A stretch of 64,000 bases of DNA from an uncultured Aquimarina sp. (GCA_947496355.1 CANMCO010000002.1:248001-312000), one strand, 5' to 3'; shown: positions 25,099 to 35,369, counted from the stretch's first letter. The notes: generated from the letters alone by a model not told the origin. Numbers and translations: made by a program.

Positions 25099-27732
25099 TT
25101 AAAACTGTTGTCCTATAATAAAGTGAGTTTCCCAACCATTTGGTTCACTTGTCCCAGGAATTGGATCAAACCCATATCCGAAATCAATACCTAATAATCC
25201 AAAAGCTGGCATAAATATACGTATTCCTGCTCCAGCAGAACGGTTTAATTGAAAAGGATTAAACCCTTTGAAGCTGTCATAAGAAGCGCCACCTTCTAAA
25301 AACCCTAACATGTAAATAGATGCTGCAGGTTTTAATGTAATAGGATAACGAAGCTCTAACGAGTATTTATTATAAATTGTTGCACCATCTCCATCAAAAT
25401 CTTGATCATTTGGTCTACTCAACGGAATTATTGATTGATTTGGGTACCCTCTTAAGGCTACAACCTCTCTACCATCCAAACTAGTTGCTCCTAGACCATC
25501 ACCTCCCAGGAAGAATCGTTCGAAAGGTATATTTCCTCTGTTATTGTTGTAGGCTCCTAGGAAACCATACTCTGCTCTTGTTTTTAAAACTAAAGGTTTT
25601 TTTCCTAAATTAATTAGACTGGTGTACCAAGTACCGTCAAATTTGATTTTGTAATATTCAAGCCACTTAAAACGTTCTTGATCAATTTCTCCAATTTCAT
25701 CATCTATTTCTGCATCCCTAACTTGATTTCTAGTGTCACTAAGATCAAGGTTGTTTTGTTCTTCTTCCAAATCATCTCGTTGCGAGGCCAATTCACTATA
25801 ATCTGTTCCATCCCAAAGTGAATATGGCAATGAAAGTTTTGCAACTATATTAAATTCTGAACCTCCAATTGGAAAAATAGGATTTACAGTAGTGTTATTA
25901 CGATTAAGACCAATAGTGTAGGACAGGTCATTAGATGATCCATTACCAAAAGTAAATAATCTAGTAACATAATTTTTCAAGTTGTAATGTCTAATACTTA
26001 CAGCTTGAGATAATGTAAAATAATTATCTGGCCAATTAAGTCTTTTTGCAATACCAAGAGAACCACCTGTTATCAAGAATTTACTATCTCTGTCAACATC
26101 ACGATTTCTATTATTGAATAAAAATTGAATGGTATGAGAAAATGAAGTAGAAAGTTGGTAAGGCCTTTTTCCTCCTAACCATGGTTCTATAAAGGAAAGA
26201 CTATACGTTTGAAAAAATCTACTGGCCTGAGCTCTTAATCTTAGTGTCTGACCATCTCCCATAGGTAGGGGACTATAGGCTTCACCGTTAAAAATATTTC
26301 TAATAGAGAAGTTGTTAAAAGCTAACCCTAGTGTTCCAACAAAACCACCTCCACCAAAACCACCTTGAAGCTCGATTTGACTGGATCCTTTCTCTACTAC
26401 GGGATAATTAATATCAATTGTTCCTGCTTGCGGATTTGCATTTTTGAACTGAGGTTCTAATTGTTCAGGGTCAAAGAAACCTAATTGCCCTATCTCACGA
26501 ACAGTTCTTACAACCAAATCCTTGCTATATCGCTGTCCAGGTTTTGTTCTTAAAATTCTATATACAACGTGATCGTTTGTTTTGTCATTTCCGGTAACGG
26601 TAATATGATCAAAATAGGTTAATTTTCCTTCACGGATTCTAATTTCAAAATCAATCGTGTCGTTATATACTCTGGTCTCAACGGCATCGATACTCGAGAA
26701 TAAATATCCGTTGTTTTGATATAGGTTAGTAAGATCATTAGCATCAGGTTTTGTATTATCGGCAATCTGTTTTTCAAGCAGAACGCCATTGTATACATCT
26801 CCTTTTTTAATTACCAATTGTCTTGCCAACTGTTGATCTGTATATACGCTATTACCTAAGAAATTAATATTACCGAAATAATATCTATTTCCTTCTTCGA
26901 TGTTTAAATTTAAGGATACACTATTGTCATCTTCTACGATTAAAGTGTCAGAGATTACTCTGGCATCTCTATATCCTTTCTCTTTGTATTTTGTAACAAT
27001 ATTATCTTTATCGTCTTGATAATCTGTTTTAATATATTTTGAACGCTTCCAGAATCTATACCATTTCTTTTGCTTTGTGTTTTTCATTGCACTACGCACT
27101 TTGGCATCTGAAAGTTGCTGGTTGCTATTAATATTAATTTTGTCAACTTTTACTCGCTCACCTTTATCTATTCGAACAAGCATATTTACTTTATTGGTGG
27201 CAACGGTATCTTTTACTGATGTAGTATTTATAACAACTTTGGTATTAAGAAAGCCTTCTTTTTTGTATTTATTAGAAATAAAATTGCGAGTTGTGGTAAT
27301 AAGGTTTTCAGTAACTTTTGTGCCTTTTGTTAACCCGTTGTCTTTGATTAACTCTGCAGCTTTGCTTTTCTTTACTCCTTCAATGCGCGCTTCGCTTAGC
27401 TCAGGTACTTCTTGTATGTTGATTTCCAAATCGGCAACTTCACCATCTACATTAGTGATATAAAAGTTGATATCGCTAAATAATTCGAGATCCCATAATT
27501 TTTTGATCACTTTACTGATTTTGTCACCGGGTAGAAAAATACGTTCTCCTTTCTTAAGTCCCGTGAATGTAATTACAGTATTCTCATTGTAGGTGGTCGT
27601 TCCGGTAACTTTAATATCTCCAATAATATATTCTTTTCCGTTTGCACCAGATAAATTTTGTGCTGAAAGTGATAATGAGGTTATTAATAAGGCGAGTACC
27701 GCGATATACTTAATAGGTAATTTTTTTGTCAT
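25099..27732 (-). CDS. bamA: Outer-membrane assembly factor BamA
   Basis: An 877-residue Omp85 protein that folds beta-barrels into the outer membrane. The start is placed at 27732 because it opens a clean signal peptide (MTKKLPIKYIAVLALLITS) just past the uppS stop; a start at 27765 would overlap uppS. POTRA repeats fill about 30-430 (for example DIKVTGTTTYNENTVITFTG and YYFGNINFLGNSVYTDQQL), then the barrel with RAQASRFFQTYSLSFIEPW and VALRGYPNQS. The protein ends IIGQQF with the expected C-terminal phenylalanine. Confidence 0.96.
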   Translation of the reverse strand: MTKKLPIKYIAVLALLITSLSLSAQNLSGANGKEYIIGDIKVTGTTTYNENTVITFTGLKKGERIFLPGDKISKVIKKLWDLELFSDINFYITNVDGEVADLEINIQEVPELSEARIEGVKKSKAAELIKDNGLTKGTKVTENLITTTRNFISNKYKKEGFLNTKVVINTTSVKDTVATNKVNMLVRIDKGERVKVDKININSNQQLSDAKVRSAMKNTKQKKWYRFWKRSKYIKTDYQDDKDNIVTKYKEKGYRDARVISDTLIVEDDNSVSLNLNIEEGNRYYFGNINFLGNSVYTDQQLARQLVIKKGDVYNGVLLEKQIADNTKPDANDLTNLYQNNGYLFSSIDAVETRVYNDTIDFEIRIREGKLTYFDHITVTGNDKTNDHVVYRILRTKPGQRYSKDLVVRTVREIGQLGFFDPEQLEPQFKNANPQAGTIDINYPVVEKGSSQIELQGGFGGGGFVGTLGLAFNNFSIRNIFNGEAYSPLPMGDGQTLRLRAQASRFFQTYSLSFIEPWLGGKRPYQLSTSFSHTIQFLFNNRNRDVDRDSKFLITGGSLGIAKRLNWPDNYFTLSQAVSIRHYNLKNYVTRLFTFGNGSSNDLSYTIGLNRNNTTVNPIFPIGGSEFNIVAKLSLPYSLWDGTDYSELASQRDDLEEEQNNLDLSDTRNQVRDAEIDDEIGEIDQERFKWLEYYKIKFDGTWYTSLINLGKKPLVLKTRAEYGFLGAYNNNRGNIPFERFFLGGDGLGATSLDGREVVALRGYPNQSIIPLSRPNDQDFDGDGATIYNKYSLELRYPITLKPAASIYMLGFLEGGASYDSFKGFNPFQLNRSAGAGIRIFMPAFGLLGIDFGYGFDPIPGTSEPNGWETHFIIGQQF

Positions 27733-27736
27733 TTCT

Positions 27737-28474
27737 TTAACTGAGCTGCTCACTAGTTTTTCCAAATCTTCTTTCTCTTTTTTGATAATTCAATATGGCT
27801 TCGAATAAATCTGTTCTTTTAAAATCCGGCCATAAGATCTCTGTAAAATATAATTCTGCATAAGCTATCTGCCACAGCAAGAAATTACTGATACGTTGTT
27901 CTCCACTGGTACGTATCAATAAATCTACATCTGGTAGGTTTTTAGTATACAAATGCTCATTAATGACTGATTCATTTATGAGATGTGGCGAAATTACACC
28001 ATTTTTAACTTTAATACTTATTTCTTCAATAGTTTTTATTAGCTCTTCTCTGCTTCCATAACTCAGAGCGAGGGTGAGGGTCATGTGGCTATTAGATTTG
28101 GTTTTTTCTATAACCTCCATAAGCTCTCTTCTTGCCTTTTCGGGCAAAGATTGCAAATTTCCGATAGCATTGAGCTTTATATTGTTTTTCTGAAGTGTTT
28201 TTATTTCTTTCTTTAATGAACTCACTAAAAGTTTCATTAGAGTGTCTACTTCGAGCTTTGGTCTATTCCAGTTTTCGGTAGAAAATGCATAAAGCGTAAG
28301 GTGTTTCACCCCTATTTCGGCACTTCCTTCAACTGCTTCTCGCACCGCTTTTGTTCCTTTTTCATGGCCTACAGCTCTAAATAAGCCTTTCTTTTTGGCC
28401 CATCGGCCATTGCCGTCCATAATTATGGCAACGTGTTTAGGGATATTAGAGTTTAATTGTTTTTTATCAGCCAT
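27737..28474 (-). CDS. uppS: Isoprenyl transferase (undecaprenyl diphosphate synthase)
   Basis: A 245-residue cis-prenyltransferase making the C55 lipid carrier for cell-wall and polysaccharide synthesis. The start is placed at 28474 (MADKKQLNSN) because the longer frame from 28498 would overlap the DUF6089 stop. Key parts: HVAIIMDGNGRWAKKKG with catalytic D20, HLTLYAFSTENWNRP, and LIRTSGEQRISNFLLWQIAYAE shortened here to its core RTSGEQRISNF. bamA begins 4 bp after its stop codon. Confidence 0.95.
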   Translation of the reverse strand: MADKKQLNSNIPKHVAIIMDGNGRWAKKKGLFRAVGHEKGTKAVREAVEGSAEIGVKHLTLYAFSTENWNRPKLEVDTLMKLLVSSLKKEIKTLQKNNIKLNAIGNLQSLPEKARRELMEVIEKTKSNSHMTLTLALSYGSREELIKTIEEISIKVKNGVISPHLINESVINEHLYTKNLPDVDLLIRTSGEQRISNFLLWQIAYAELYFTEILWPDFKRTDLFEAILNYQKRERRFGKTSEQLS

Positions 28475-28479
28475 CGTTT

Positions 28480-29157
28480 TTAGAAAGCGCAATAACATGG
28501 TATCCTACCCCAGGTGTAGGACAATGTTATGCCGGTAAACATGTACCAGTCATTATTATTTAAATTACCAAACCCTGTGCCAAAACTACTGTCAGGGTCA
28601 CTACCGTCTATATTATCTGTAAGTGTATATCGAGCACCAATTTCGGCACCAATAACAAATTTTCTACCCAATGTTTTTTTAATTCCAACAACCATAGGAA
28701 TGGCAAAACTCCATTTATCGCTATAGGCATTAATTTCGTTATTAGCATCTATTGCCGAAGCGCCATAATTAAACGTGGTAAGTCCTGTATATAAGTATGG
28801 AGTAAATTGGGATTTCCCATCATAAAGAAACCAATCCCAGAAATTAAACTCTATACCTAATGATACTTCTTTTACAGAATTATTAAAACTTAGCCCTCGT
28901 TGTTTTCTCCTATCATCCCCTTTACTATCGTCTCCATTTAATTCGGCATATAAAAAAGAAGCACGAAAAGCGTGTCGTTTACTTCTATTCCATTTTGCAA
29001 TACCACCAAAGGCAATGTCATTGGGTGAAATATAGTGTGTTGATCCAACATCTCCTATATAGTTAGCTCCCCCTGCCATTATCCCTACTTCATAGGTTTG
29101 TGACGTTATAGATTGTACAAAAAACAGAACAATTATAAATGATGTTAAGTATCTCAT
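28480..29157 (-). CDS. DUF6089 outer-membrane beta-barrel protein
   Basis: A 225-residue protein with a signal peptide (about 1-19, ending TSQ) and an eight-strand-like barrel pattern. DUF6089-type features include YEVGIMAGGANYIGDVGST, AFGGIAKWNRSKRHAFRAS and GIEFNFWDWFLYD. The function is unknown. In many Bacteroidota the gene sits directly before uppS-bamA, as here with a 5-bp gap to the uppS start, suggesting a role in outer-membrane biogenesis. Confidence 0.85.
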   Translation of the reverse strand: MRYLTSFIIVLFFVQSITSQTYEVGIMAGGANYIGDVGSTHYISPNDIAFGGIAKWNRSKRHAFRASFLYAELNGDDSKGDDRRKQRGLSFNNSVKEVSLGIEFNFWDWFLYDGKSQFTPYLYTGLTTFNYGASAIDANNEINAYSDKWSFAIPMVVGIKKTLGRKFVIGAEIGARYTLTDNIDGSDPDSSFGTGFGNLNNNDWYMFTGITLSYTWGRIPCYCAF

Positions 29158-29257
29158 AGATTTTCAAAAGTTTGCAAATATAACAATTAACTTTACTACA
29201 CAAGAATTTGAGTAAAATAGTATGAACTAAAAAACACTTTTTAGTAGATTTTATTGC

Positions 29258-30142
29258 CTAATTGCGTTTATCTTCTCCCCAAAGCATCTTTTTTCGTAAA
29301 GTTTTTAGAAAACTATTGTCATGTAAAACAACCATGTTGATTTTGAACTGAGCTTTTTTTATTATTACAGTGGTGTCATTGGGTAGTGTATGAATTCTTG
29401 AATCCAAAGAAACTAAATAACTATCTTCTCTTCCTGAAATCTGTAGTTTAATTTCTTGATTATCGGGGATCACTAGTGGTCTGGCGTTTAGGTTGTGTGG
29501 GGCTATAGGGGTAAGTACCATGCTTTCGGCTTCGGGTATTATAACTGGGCCTCCACAACTTAGTGAATATCCTGTAGACCCTGTTGGTGTTGAGACTATT
29601 AAGCCATCAGCCCAGTAAGAAGTAAGAAATTCATTATTAAGACTAGTGTGCACCGTTATCATAGAAGTAGTGTTTCGTCTGCTTACTGCAATCTCATTCA
29701 TTGCAAAGTTAAGTACACCAAATTCTTTAGAGGTGGGTAAAGTTTCTATGGTAACAAGACTTCTTGATGAGGTATAAAACTTTTTGTTTAATATTAATTC
29801 TATACTATCTTTTATTTCTTCTTTTTGAATAGTTGCTAAAAAACCAAGTCTACCAGTGTTTATTCCTGCAATCGGGATTCCTAAATCTCTTACATATGTT
29901 ATTGTTTTTAGAATTGTACCATCGCCTCCAATACTGAAAAAAAGATCATAAGATTTATCTAATTCTTCAAATGTGCTGAAATGAGAGTATGATTTGTCTA
30001 TTTCATCATGAAGATTAATGAGTTCTAAAAAATTCTTTTCAATTACCACTTCGACACCATTTTTATCTAGTGTTTCCAAAAGTTGCTGAATATAAATTCC
30101 GGAATGTTTATGATAGAACTGGCCATATATACCGATCTTCAT
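29258..30142 (-). CDS. nadK: NAD kinase
   Basis: A 294-residue enzyme that phosphorylates NAD to NADP. It has FFSIGGDGTILKTI (the GGDGT motif), GINTGRLGFLA, the catalytic-side MNEIAV, and the substrate-binding DGLIVSTPTGSTGYSLSCGG. It lies 37 bp downstream of the CBS-domain gene and about 100 bp upstream of the DUF6089 gene in a run of minus-strand genes common to Flavobacteriia. Confidence 0.95.
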   Translation of the reverse strand: MKIGIYGQFYHKHSGIYIQQLLETLDKNGVEVVIEKNFLELINLHDEIDKSYSHFSTFEELDKSYDLFFSIGGDGTILKTITYVRDLGIPIAGINTGRLGFLATIQKEEIKDSIELILNKKFYTSSRSLVTIETLPTSKEFGVLNFAMNEIAVSRRNTTSMITVHTSLNNEFLTSYWADGLIVSTPTGSTGYSLSCGGPVIIPEAESMVLTPIAPHNLNARPLVIPDNQEIKLQISGREDSYLVSLDSRIHTLPNDTTVIIKKAQFKINMVVLHDNSFLKTLRKKMLWGEDKRN

Positions 30143-30179
30143 AATAGTTTGATTTGTGTTAGTTGATTAGTTAAATGCC

Positions 30180-30836
30180 TTAAATATTCAAGTATTTTTC
30201 TAAATATTGAGATCTTTCCTTAAGGTTGGTTAAAAAGCTATCTTCATGATGTTTAGAAACAATGTTATAGCTATATCTTCTAAAAGTTTGAACTATATTA
30301 TTAATGTCACTATCATTAATTTTGATAGTGATTTGGGCTACATCATTTTCCATATTAGAAATAAACAATCCTAAAACTTTTGCATTATTTGATTCTATAA
30401 TTTGTGAAATTTCACTGAAAGAATAATCCAAGATACCTTTCTCAACGATTAAAATATTTCCTGGCTCACTAAGGAAAGGGGTTTCATTAAAAAGATTCAT
30501 AATATCGCCTAGCTCGAAAAACCCTAAATAGCTATTATCATCATCAAGAACCGGCATGATATTAGAATGATTTTGAGCAAAAGCTTCAAGTATATCGATC
30601 CAATTATTATCTTTTCTTACAAAAAAACCTTCAAGTGCATATTGATAAGTATCTAATGTTTTATCGGTTTCAAAACATCTAATATCTGCTTCTGAGATGC
30701 AGCCAAGATAGGTTTGTTCTTTTATAACCGGAAAATGAGTATATGTAAGTTCATTAAATAATAATTGCGCATCTGTAACCTTAACAGCGATATCAAGTGG
30801 TTCTATTTCATTAACAATGTACAAATTCGTTTTCAT
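30180..30836 (-). CDS. CBS-domain protein
   Basis: A 218-residue cytosolic protein with two CBS motifs in the N-terminal half (FPVIKEQTYLGCISEADI and IMPVLDDDNSYLGFFELGDI) and an ACT-like C-terminal part (IIESNNAKVLGLFISN, VAQITIKIND). CBS pairs bind adenosyl nucleotides. It immediately precedes nadK, so an adenylate or NAD(P) sensing role would fit, but that is inference. It is divergent from pdxJ. Confidence 0.85.
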   Translation of the reverse strand: MKTNLYIVNEIEPLDIAVKVTDAQLLFNELTYTHFPVIKEQTYLGCISEADIRCFETDKTLDTYQYALEGFFVRKDNNWIDILEAFAQNHSNIMPVLDDDNSYLGFFELGDIMNLFNETPFLSEPGNILIVEKGILDYSFSEISQIIESNNAKVLGLFISNMENDVAQITIKINDSDINNIVQTFRRYSYNIVSKHHEDSFLTNLKERSQYLEKYLNI

Positions 30837-30902
30837 AATTTATGGGGAGCTATATTATGCAAAATAATCAAAAAATATACAATCAAGGCGTTCTCAAGTT
30901 TG

Positions 30903-30910
30903 TATTTTTG
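30903..30910 (+). promoter_or_regulatory. pdxJ: Probable -7 element of the pdxJ promoter
   Basis: TATTTTTG matches TAnnTTTG, 27 bp before the pdxJ ATG. The -33 element is not clear. Confidence 0.45.
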
Positions 30911-30937
30911 CTTTTTTAGATAAAGACATCAAAAACT

Positions 30938-31651
30938 ATGACAAAGTTAAGTGTTAACATTAATAAAATTGCAACATTACGTAATTCTAGAGGCGGGGAT
31001 ACGCCAAATTTGCTAAAAGTAGCTAAGGATATTCAGATTTTTGGAGGAGAAGGAATTACTATACACCCCAGGCCGGATGAAAGACATATTAAATATCAAG
31101 ATGCATACGATCTAAAACCAATAGTCGATACAGAGTATAATATAGAAGGGAATCCGATATCTAAATTTGTAGATTTGGTTTTGGCAGTAAAACCTACTCA
31201 AGTAACTCTAGTGCCGGATGCGGTTGATGCAATAACCAGTAATGCTGGTTGGGATACAAAAAAAAATAGAGACTTTTTGATTGACGTAATATCAGAATTT
31301 AAACGTAATGATATAAGGACTTCTATTTTTGTGGATCCGGTTACGGATATGATTGAAGGTGCTGCAGAAACGGGAACAGATAGAATTGAATTATATACCG
31401 AAGAGTTTGCTTCAGAATATGCCAAAGGAAATAAGAATTCAATACAACCTTATGCCCAATGTTCGCAATTAGCAATTAATCTAGGGCTTGGTATTAATGC
31501 AGGTCATGATCTCTCTTTAGATAATATTCAGTTTTTTAAAGAAAATATACCAGGGCTTCTAGAGGTTTCAATTGGACATGCGTTGATAAGTGAATCGATT
31601 TACCTTGGGCTAGAGAATGTGATCAACATGTATTTACATCGTCTTAAATAA
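30938..31651 (+). CDS. pdxJ: Pyridoxine 5'-phosphate synthase PdxJ
   Basis: A 237-residue TIM-barrel enzyme condensing deoxyxylulose 5-phosphate with 3-amino-2-oxopropyl phosphate in de novo vitamin B6 synthesis. Marks are LSVNINKIATLRNSRGG, GGEGITIHPRPDERHI, KPTQVTLVPD, TSIFVDPV, GTDRIELYTE and LGINAGHDLSLDN. It starts a two-gene operon with an alpha/beta hydrolase 8 bp downstream. Confidence 0.96.
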   Translation: MTKLSVNINKIATLRNSRGGDTPNLLKVAKDIQIFGGEGITIHPRPDERHIKYQDAYDLKPIVDTEYNIEGNPISKFVDLVLAVKPTQVTLVPDAVDAITSNAGWDTKKNRDFLIDVISEFKRNDIRTSIFVDPVTDMIEGAAETGTDRIELYTEEFASEYAKGNKNSIQPYAQCSQLAINLGLGINAGHDLSLDNIQFFKENIPGLLEVSIGHALISESIYLGLENVINMYLHRLK

Positions 31652-31659
31652 AAATATTT

Positions 31660-32427
31660 ATGAAGTTACATGCTAATGTTTTTGGAGAAGGTGATCCATT
31701 TGTAATTCTTCATGGGTTCTTAGGAATGGGAGATAACTGGAAGACACTAGGTAAAAAGATATCTGAACAAGGTTTTCAGGTTCATTTATTAGATCAGCGA
31801 AACCATGGAAGAAGTCCGCATGATAATGAGTTTAGTTATGAGGTCATGACTGATGATTTGATAAGGTATTGCCGTGAGAATAATTTAAAAAATATAGTAC
31901 TTCTTGGACATTCGATGGGGGGTAAAACAGCAATGCTTTTTGCAGTAAAGCATGCCGATAGGGTTAAAAATTTAATCGTGGCTGATATTGGACCGAAATA
32001 CTATCCTTTACACCATCAAGATATTTTGGATGGCTTAAACTCTTTGGATTTTGAAATATTAAAAACAAGAGGGGAGACAGATGTTGAATTAAGTTCTTAT
32101 GTTCCTGATGTAGGAGTACGAATGTTTCTTCTTAAAAACTTGTACTGGAAAGAGAAAGGAGTACTTGGGTTGCGATTAAATCTTGAGGTTTTGATTAAAA
32201 ATGCAAATCAAATTGGGGTTGAGCTTTCTGAAGAATATAAATTCATGGGGCATACACTTTTTCTGAAAGGTGAAAAATCTAATTATATAGTAAAGGGTGA
32301 TGAAGCAAGAATAAAAAGGCAGTTTCCAAACTCAATTATTAACGAAATCTCTTCTGCTGGACATTGGTTACATGCAGAGAACCCTGTAGACTTTTTGAAT
32401 AATGTCTTAGAATTTATCAAAAAATAG
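31660..32427 (+). CDS. Alpha/beta-fold hydrolase (YbfF-like esterase)
   Basis: A 255-residue hydrolase with oxyanion strand VILHGFLGMGDNW, catalytic elbow GHSMGGKTA (Ser), an Asp within NLIVADIGPKYY or the later cap, and the catalytic His in ISSAGHWLHAENP. The sequence is close in layout to YbfF-type acyl-ester hydrolases. It follows pdxJ after 8 bp, an arrangement common in Flavobacteriia, but a link to B6 synthesis is not known. Confidence 0.9.
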   Translation: MKLHANVFGEGDPFVILHGFLGMGDNWKTLGKKISEQGFQVHLLDQRNHGRSPHDNEFSYEVMTDDLIRYCRENNLKNIVLLGHSMGGKTAMLFAVKHADRVKNLIVADIGPKYYPLHHQDILDGLNSLDFEILKTRGETDVELSSYVPDVGVRMFLLKNLYWKEKGVLGLRLNLEVLIKNANQIGVELSEEYKFMGHTLFLKGEKSNYIVKGDEARIKRQFPNSIINEISSAGHWLHAENPVDFLNNVLEFIKK

Positions 32428-32489
32428 ATCAAAAATGCTATGTATGCATAATATTATAATGATTTGGTTGGATAATTGGTATTTTCTTT

Positions 32490-32497
32490 TAAATTTG
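32490..32497 (+). promoter_or_regulatory. Probable -7 element of the FadL-type gene
   Basis: TAAATTTG matches TAnnTTTG, with TTGG 18 bp upstream as a weak -33. The start codon is 51 bp downstream. Confidence 0.4.
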
Positions 32498-32548
32498 GAC
32501 AATCAATTTTTCAAAATCCTAATAAAACAAAAACAATTCTAATTAATT

Positions 32549-33781
32549 ATGAGAAAACTTTTATTATTAGTTCTATTCGTCTCGGTGACTATGGTCACCT
32601 ATGCAGGTGGATATAGAGTTAGTGTGCAAGGGCAGAGGGCAATGGCTATGGGGCACACAGGGGTAGCCGTAGTGAATAGTGCTGAGCTTGTATTCTTCAA
32701 CCCAGCAGGTCTTGTGTACTTGGAAAACAAATTAAACGTTAGTGTTGGTGCAAGTGGAATTTTTACTGATGTAATTTATCAAAATGAGAACCTAGGAATT
32801 TCTTCAGAAACAGATAATTCAGTGGGGACTCCTCTTAACTTATATGCATCGTATCAATTAACAGATTGGATGTCTATTGGTCTTGGTGTATATACACCTT
32901 ATGGTAGTGAAGTTACCTGGCCTACAGATTGGGCAGGATCTCAATTAGTAAACAATATCGATTTGGCTGCTATTTATATTCAGCCAGTTGTTTCATTTAA
33001 GCTTTCGGATCATTTTAGTATTGGAGGTGGACCAATTTATGTTACAGGTTCTGTAAACTTTAATCGTAATGCTTCTAGAACAACAACAGATATAGATGGA
33101 GTTCGATCTAATATTACAGTAGATGACTCTGGTGTTACAAATTGGGGATGGAGCGTTGGAGCTATGTTTAATCCAACCGAAAATTTTCATTTAGGATTTA
33201 GCTATAGAAGTGAAATTATCATTGAGTCAGAGGATGGAGAAGCAACTTTTGCAAACTTTCCAAATTCACCAGCGGCACCTGCAAATGGAACAACTTCTTT
33301 TAGAGCAGAGCTTCCGTTGCCAGCAGAATTAACCGTAGGTTTGTCATATGAATACAAGAAATGGTTGTTTGCATTTGATTATAACAGACAGTTCTGGGAT
33401 GTATATGAGTCTTTGGATATTACATTTGGTAATGGTCAAACTTCAATAAATCCTCGTAACTATAAAAACTCTTCAGTATATAGATTTGGATTGCAGTATG
33501 ATGCAACCGAAAAAATTACACTTAGAGCAGGATACTATAGGGATGAATCTCCTGTGCAACCAGGATTTTTTGCTCCAGAGACACCGCGTAATGATTCTGA
33601 TGGATTTTCTGGTGGTTTAAGTTTTGCTATATCTTCTAAGTTGGCAATTGATGCTTCTTTCTTTTACCTAAGATTTGAAGAAGTAGATGAATCTTATGAT
33701 TTCGGAGATGGTGGACCTTTTGGAGGAACGTATAAATCAAGCGCATTTGCGCCAGGACTTGGTTTAACTTATAAAATGTAA
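32549..33781 (+). CDS. OmpP1/FadL-family outer-membrane transporter
   Basis: A 410-residue beta-barrel with a signal peptide (about 1-19). The FadL hatch region (QGQRAMAMGHTGVAVVNSAE, then FFNPAGLVYL with the NPA motif) precedes a barrel of aromatic-rich strands (SIGLGVYTPYGSEVTWP). The ending FAPGLGLTYKM is typical. FadL proteins let hydrophobic compounds such as fatty acids pass the outer membrane. A GDSL-type lipoprotein gene starts 3 bp after the stop, suggesting joint uptake and hydrolysis of a lipid-like substrate. Confidence 0.93.
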   Translation: MRKLLLLVLFVSVTMVTYAGGYRVSVQGQRAMAMGHTGVAVVNSAELVFFNPAGLVYLENKLNVSVGASGIFTDVIYQNENLGISSETDNSVGTPLNLYASYQLTDWMSIGLGVYTPYGSEVTWPTDWAGSQLVNNIDLAAIYIQPVVSFKLSDHFSIGGGPIYVTGSVNFNRNASRTTTDIDGVRSNITVDDSGVTNWGWSVGAMFNPTENFHLGFSYRSEIIIESEDGEATFANFPNSPAAPANGTTSFRAELPLPAELTVGLSYEYKKWLFAFDYNRQFWDVYESLDITFGNGQTSINPRNYKNSSVYRFGLQYDATEKITLRAGYYRDESPVQPGFFAPETPRNDSDGFSGGLSFAISSKLAIDASFFYLRFEEVDESYDFGDGGPFGGTYKSSAFAPGLGLTYKM

Positions 33782-33784
33782 CTA

Positions 33785-35338
33785 ATGATGATTAAGAATA
33801 ATATAAAATATTTAGTGATTCTGGCTTTAGGATTAGTAGCTTGTGAACCAGAATTTGATAACCCAATTGAAGAATCTGGGAATTTCACAAGTGGAGACGC
33901 GGATTTCAGTGCTTATGTCGCATTAGGAAACTCGCTTACTGCTGGTTTTGCAGATGGAGCCTTGTATGTTACAGGGCAGGAGAATTCTTTTCCAAATATA
34001 TTATCAAAGCAGTTTGCTATTGCTGGTGGTGGAGAGTTTACACAACCTTTGATGTCTGATAATGTAGGAGGGTTTGTAGAGGATGCTGTTAATTTTCCAC
34101 CTAGACTTGTGCTTGCTTTTGATGCAGACGGAAATCCTGGCCCAGCAAGATTTACAGGTGAATCACCTTCAACTAGTATTTCAGCCAACTTAGGTTCCTC
34201 ATTCAATAATATGGGAGTGCCTGGAGCTAGAGTTTACCATTTAGACTTTGCAGGATATGCAACTCTTAATCCTTATTATGGGCGTTTTGCACAAAGTCCA
34301 ACCGCTACTGTTGTTGATGAAGCAGTTGCGCAAAGTCCAACATTCTTTAGTTTATGGATTGGTAATAATGATATTCTTGGATACGCAACCTCTGGCGGTG
34401 TGGGTCAAGATCATAACGAAACGGGTAATGTAGACCCTAGTACCTATTCTCCGGCAGGATTAGATATCACAAATAATAATGTTTTTGCAGCAGCATATAG
34501 TGGACTTGTTGCAAAACTTGCAGCAAACAATACAGAAGGGGTTTTATTAAATCTTCCGGATGTAACTTCATTGCCGTTCTTTACAACGGTTCCTAATAAT
34601 GCATTAGTACTAGATGCTACTCAGGCGGCTAGTTTAACTGGGTTTTTTCAGGCAGTTGCAGGAATTGTAACGGCTCAGGTTGCTGGCACAGGTGTTCCTT
34701 TGGAACAAGCACAGGCATTAGCTTCTCAGTATGCTATTGCCTTTAATCCAGGACCAAATCGTTTCTTACTTAAAACTGATGTAACGGCAACAAATCCTTT
34801 AGGTTTTAGACAAATGACAGAAGAAGAATTGTTGTTACTTACAATCGATAGTGCGGCGTTAGCTCAAGGATATGGATCTGTAGTGTTAACTCCAGAGGTT
34901 CTTCAAATACTTGGAATTCTTCAAATGGGAGGAACTCCAACTCCAGAACAAGGAGCTATGGTTATTGCAGCAATTGATGCAATAGAAGATAAAGATGTAC
35001 TAGATTCATCTGAATTAGACGCAATAGGTGCGGCACGTACTGCTTATAATTCTACTATTGCCAGTCTTGCAAGTGCAAATGGCCTAGCGTTTTATAATGT
35101 GTCAAGAGATTTATCTCAAGCTGCTAATGGAGGTATTCCGTTTGATGGTGGAGTAATTACATCTGATTTTGTAACAGGTGGAGGATTTTCTCTAGATGGT
35201 GTGCATCCTACACCAAGAGCTCATGCTTTAGTGACTAATGGTATTCTGGATGCTATAGAGCTAACTTATGGTGCTAAATTACCTAGAGTTAATCCTGCGG
35301 ATTTTGGAACGATTACGGTTAGTAATGAAGTGAACTAA
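33785..35338 (+). CDS. SGNH/GDSL-family lipoprotein hydrolase
   Basis: A 517-residue protein with a lipoprotein signal (lipobox GLVAC; a second ATG at 33788 is an equal candidate start). Block I is YVALGNSLTAGF with the catalytic Ser, block III WIGNND, and block V LDGVHPTPRAHA carrying the Asp/His pair. A long insertion fills the middle (about 200-430). It is probably an outer-membrane-anchored esterase or lipase, directly coupled to the FadL-type porin gene upstream. Confidence 0.9.
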   Translation: MMIKNNIKYLVILALGLVACEPEFDNPIEESGNFTSGDADFSAYVALGNSLTAGFADGALYVTGQENSFPNILSKQFAIAGGGEFTQPLMSDNVGGFVEDAVNFPPRLVLAFDADGNPGPARFTGESPSTSISANLGSSFNNMGVPGARVYHLDFAGYATLNPYYGRFAQSPTATVVDEAVAQSPTFFSLWIGNNDILGYATSGGVGQDHNETGNVDPSTYSPAGLDITNNNVFAAAYSGLVAKLAANNTEGVLLNLPDVTSLPFFTTVPNNALVLDATQAASLTGFFQAVAGIVTAQVAGTGVPLEQAQALASQYAIAFNPGPNRFLLKTDVTATNPLGFRQMTEEELLLLTIDSAALAQGYGSVVLTPEVLQILGILQMGGTPTPEQGAMVIAAIDAIEDKDVLDSSELDAIGAARTAYNSTIASLASANGLAFYNVSRDLSQAANGGIPFDGGVITSDFVTGGGFSLDGVHPTPRAHALVTNGILDAIELTYGAKLPRVNPADFGTITVSNEVN

Positions 35339-35369
35339 TCGGGGAATATCGATAATATTATATGTATTA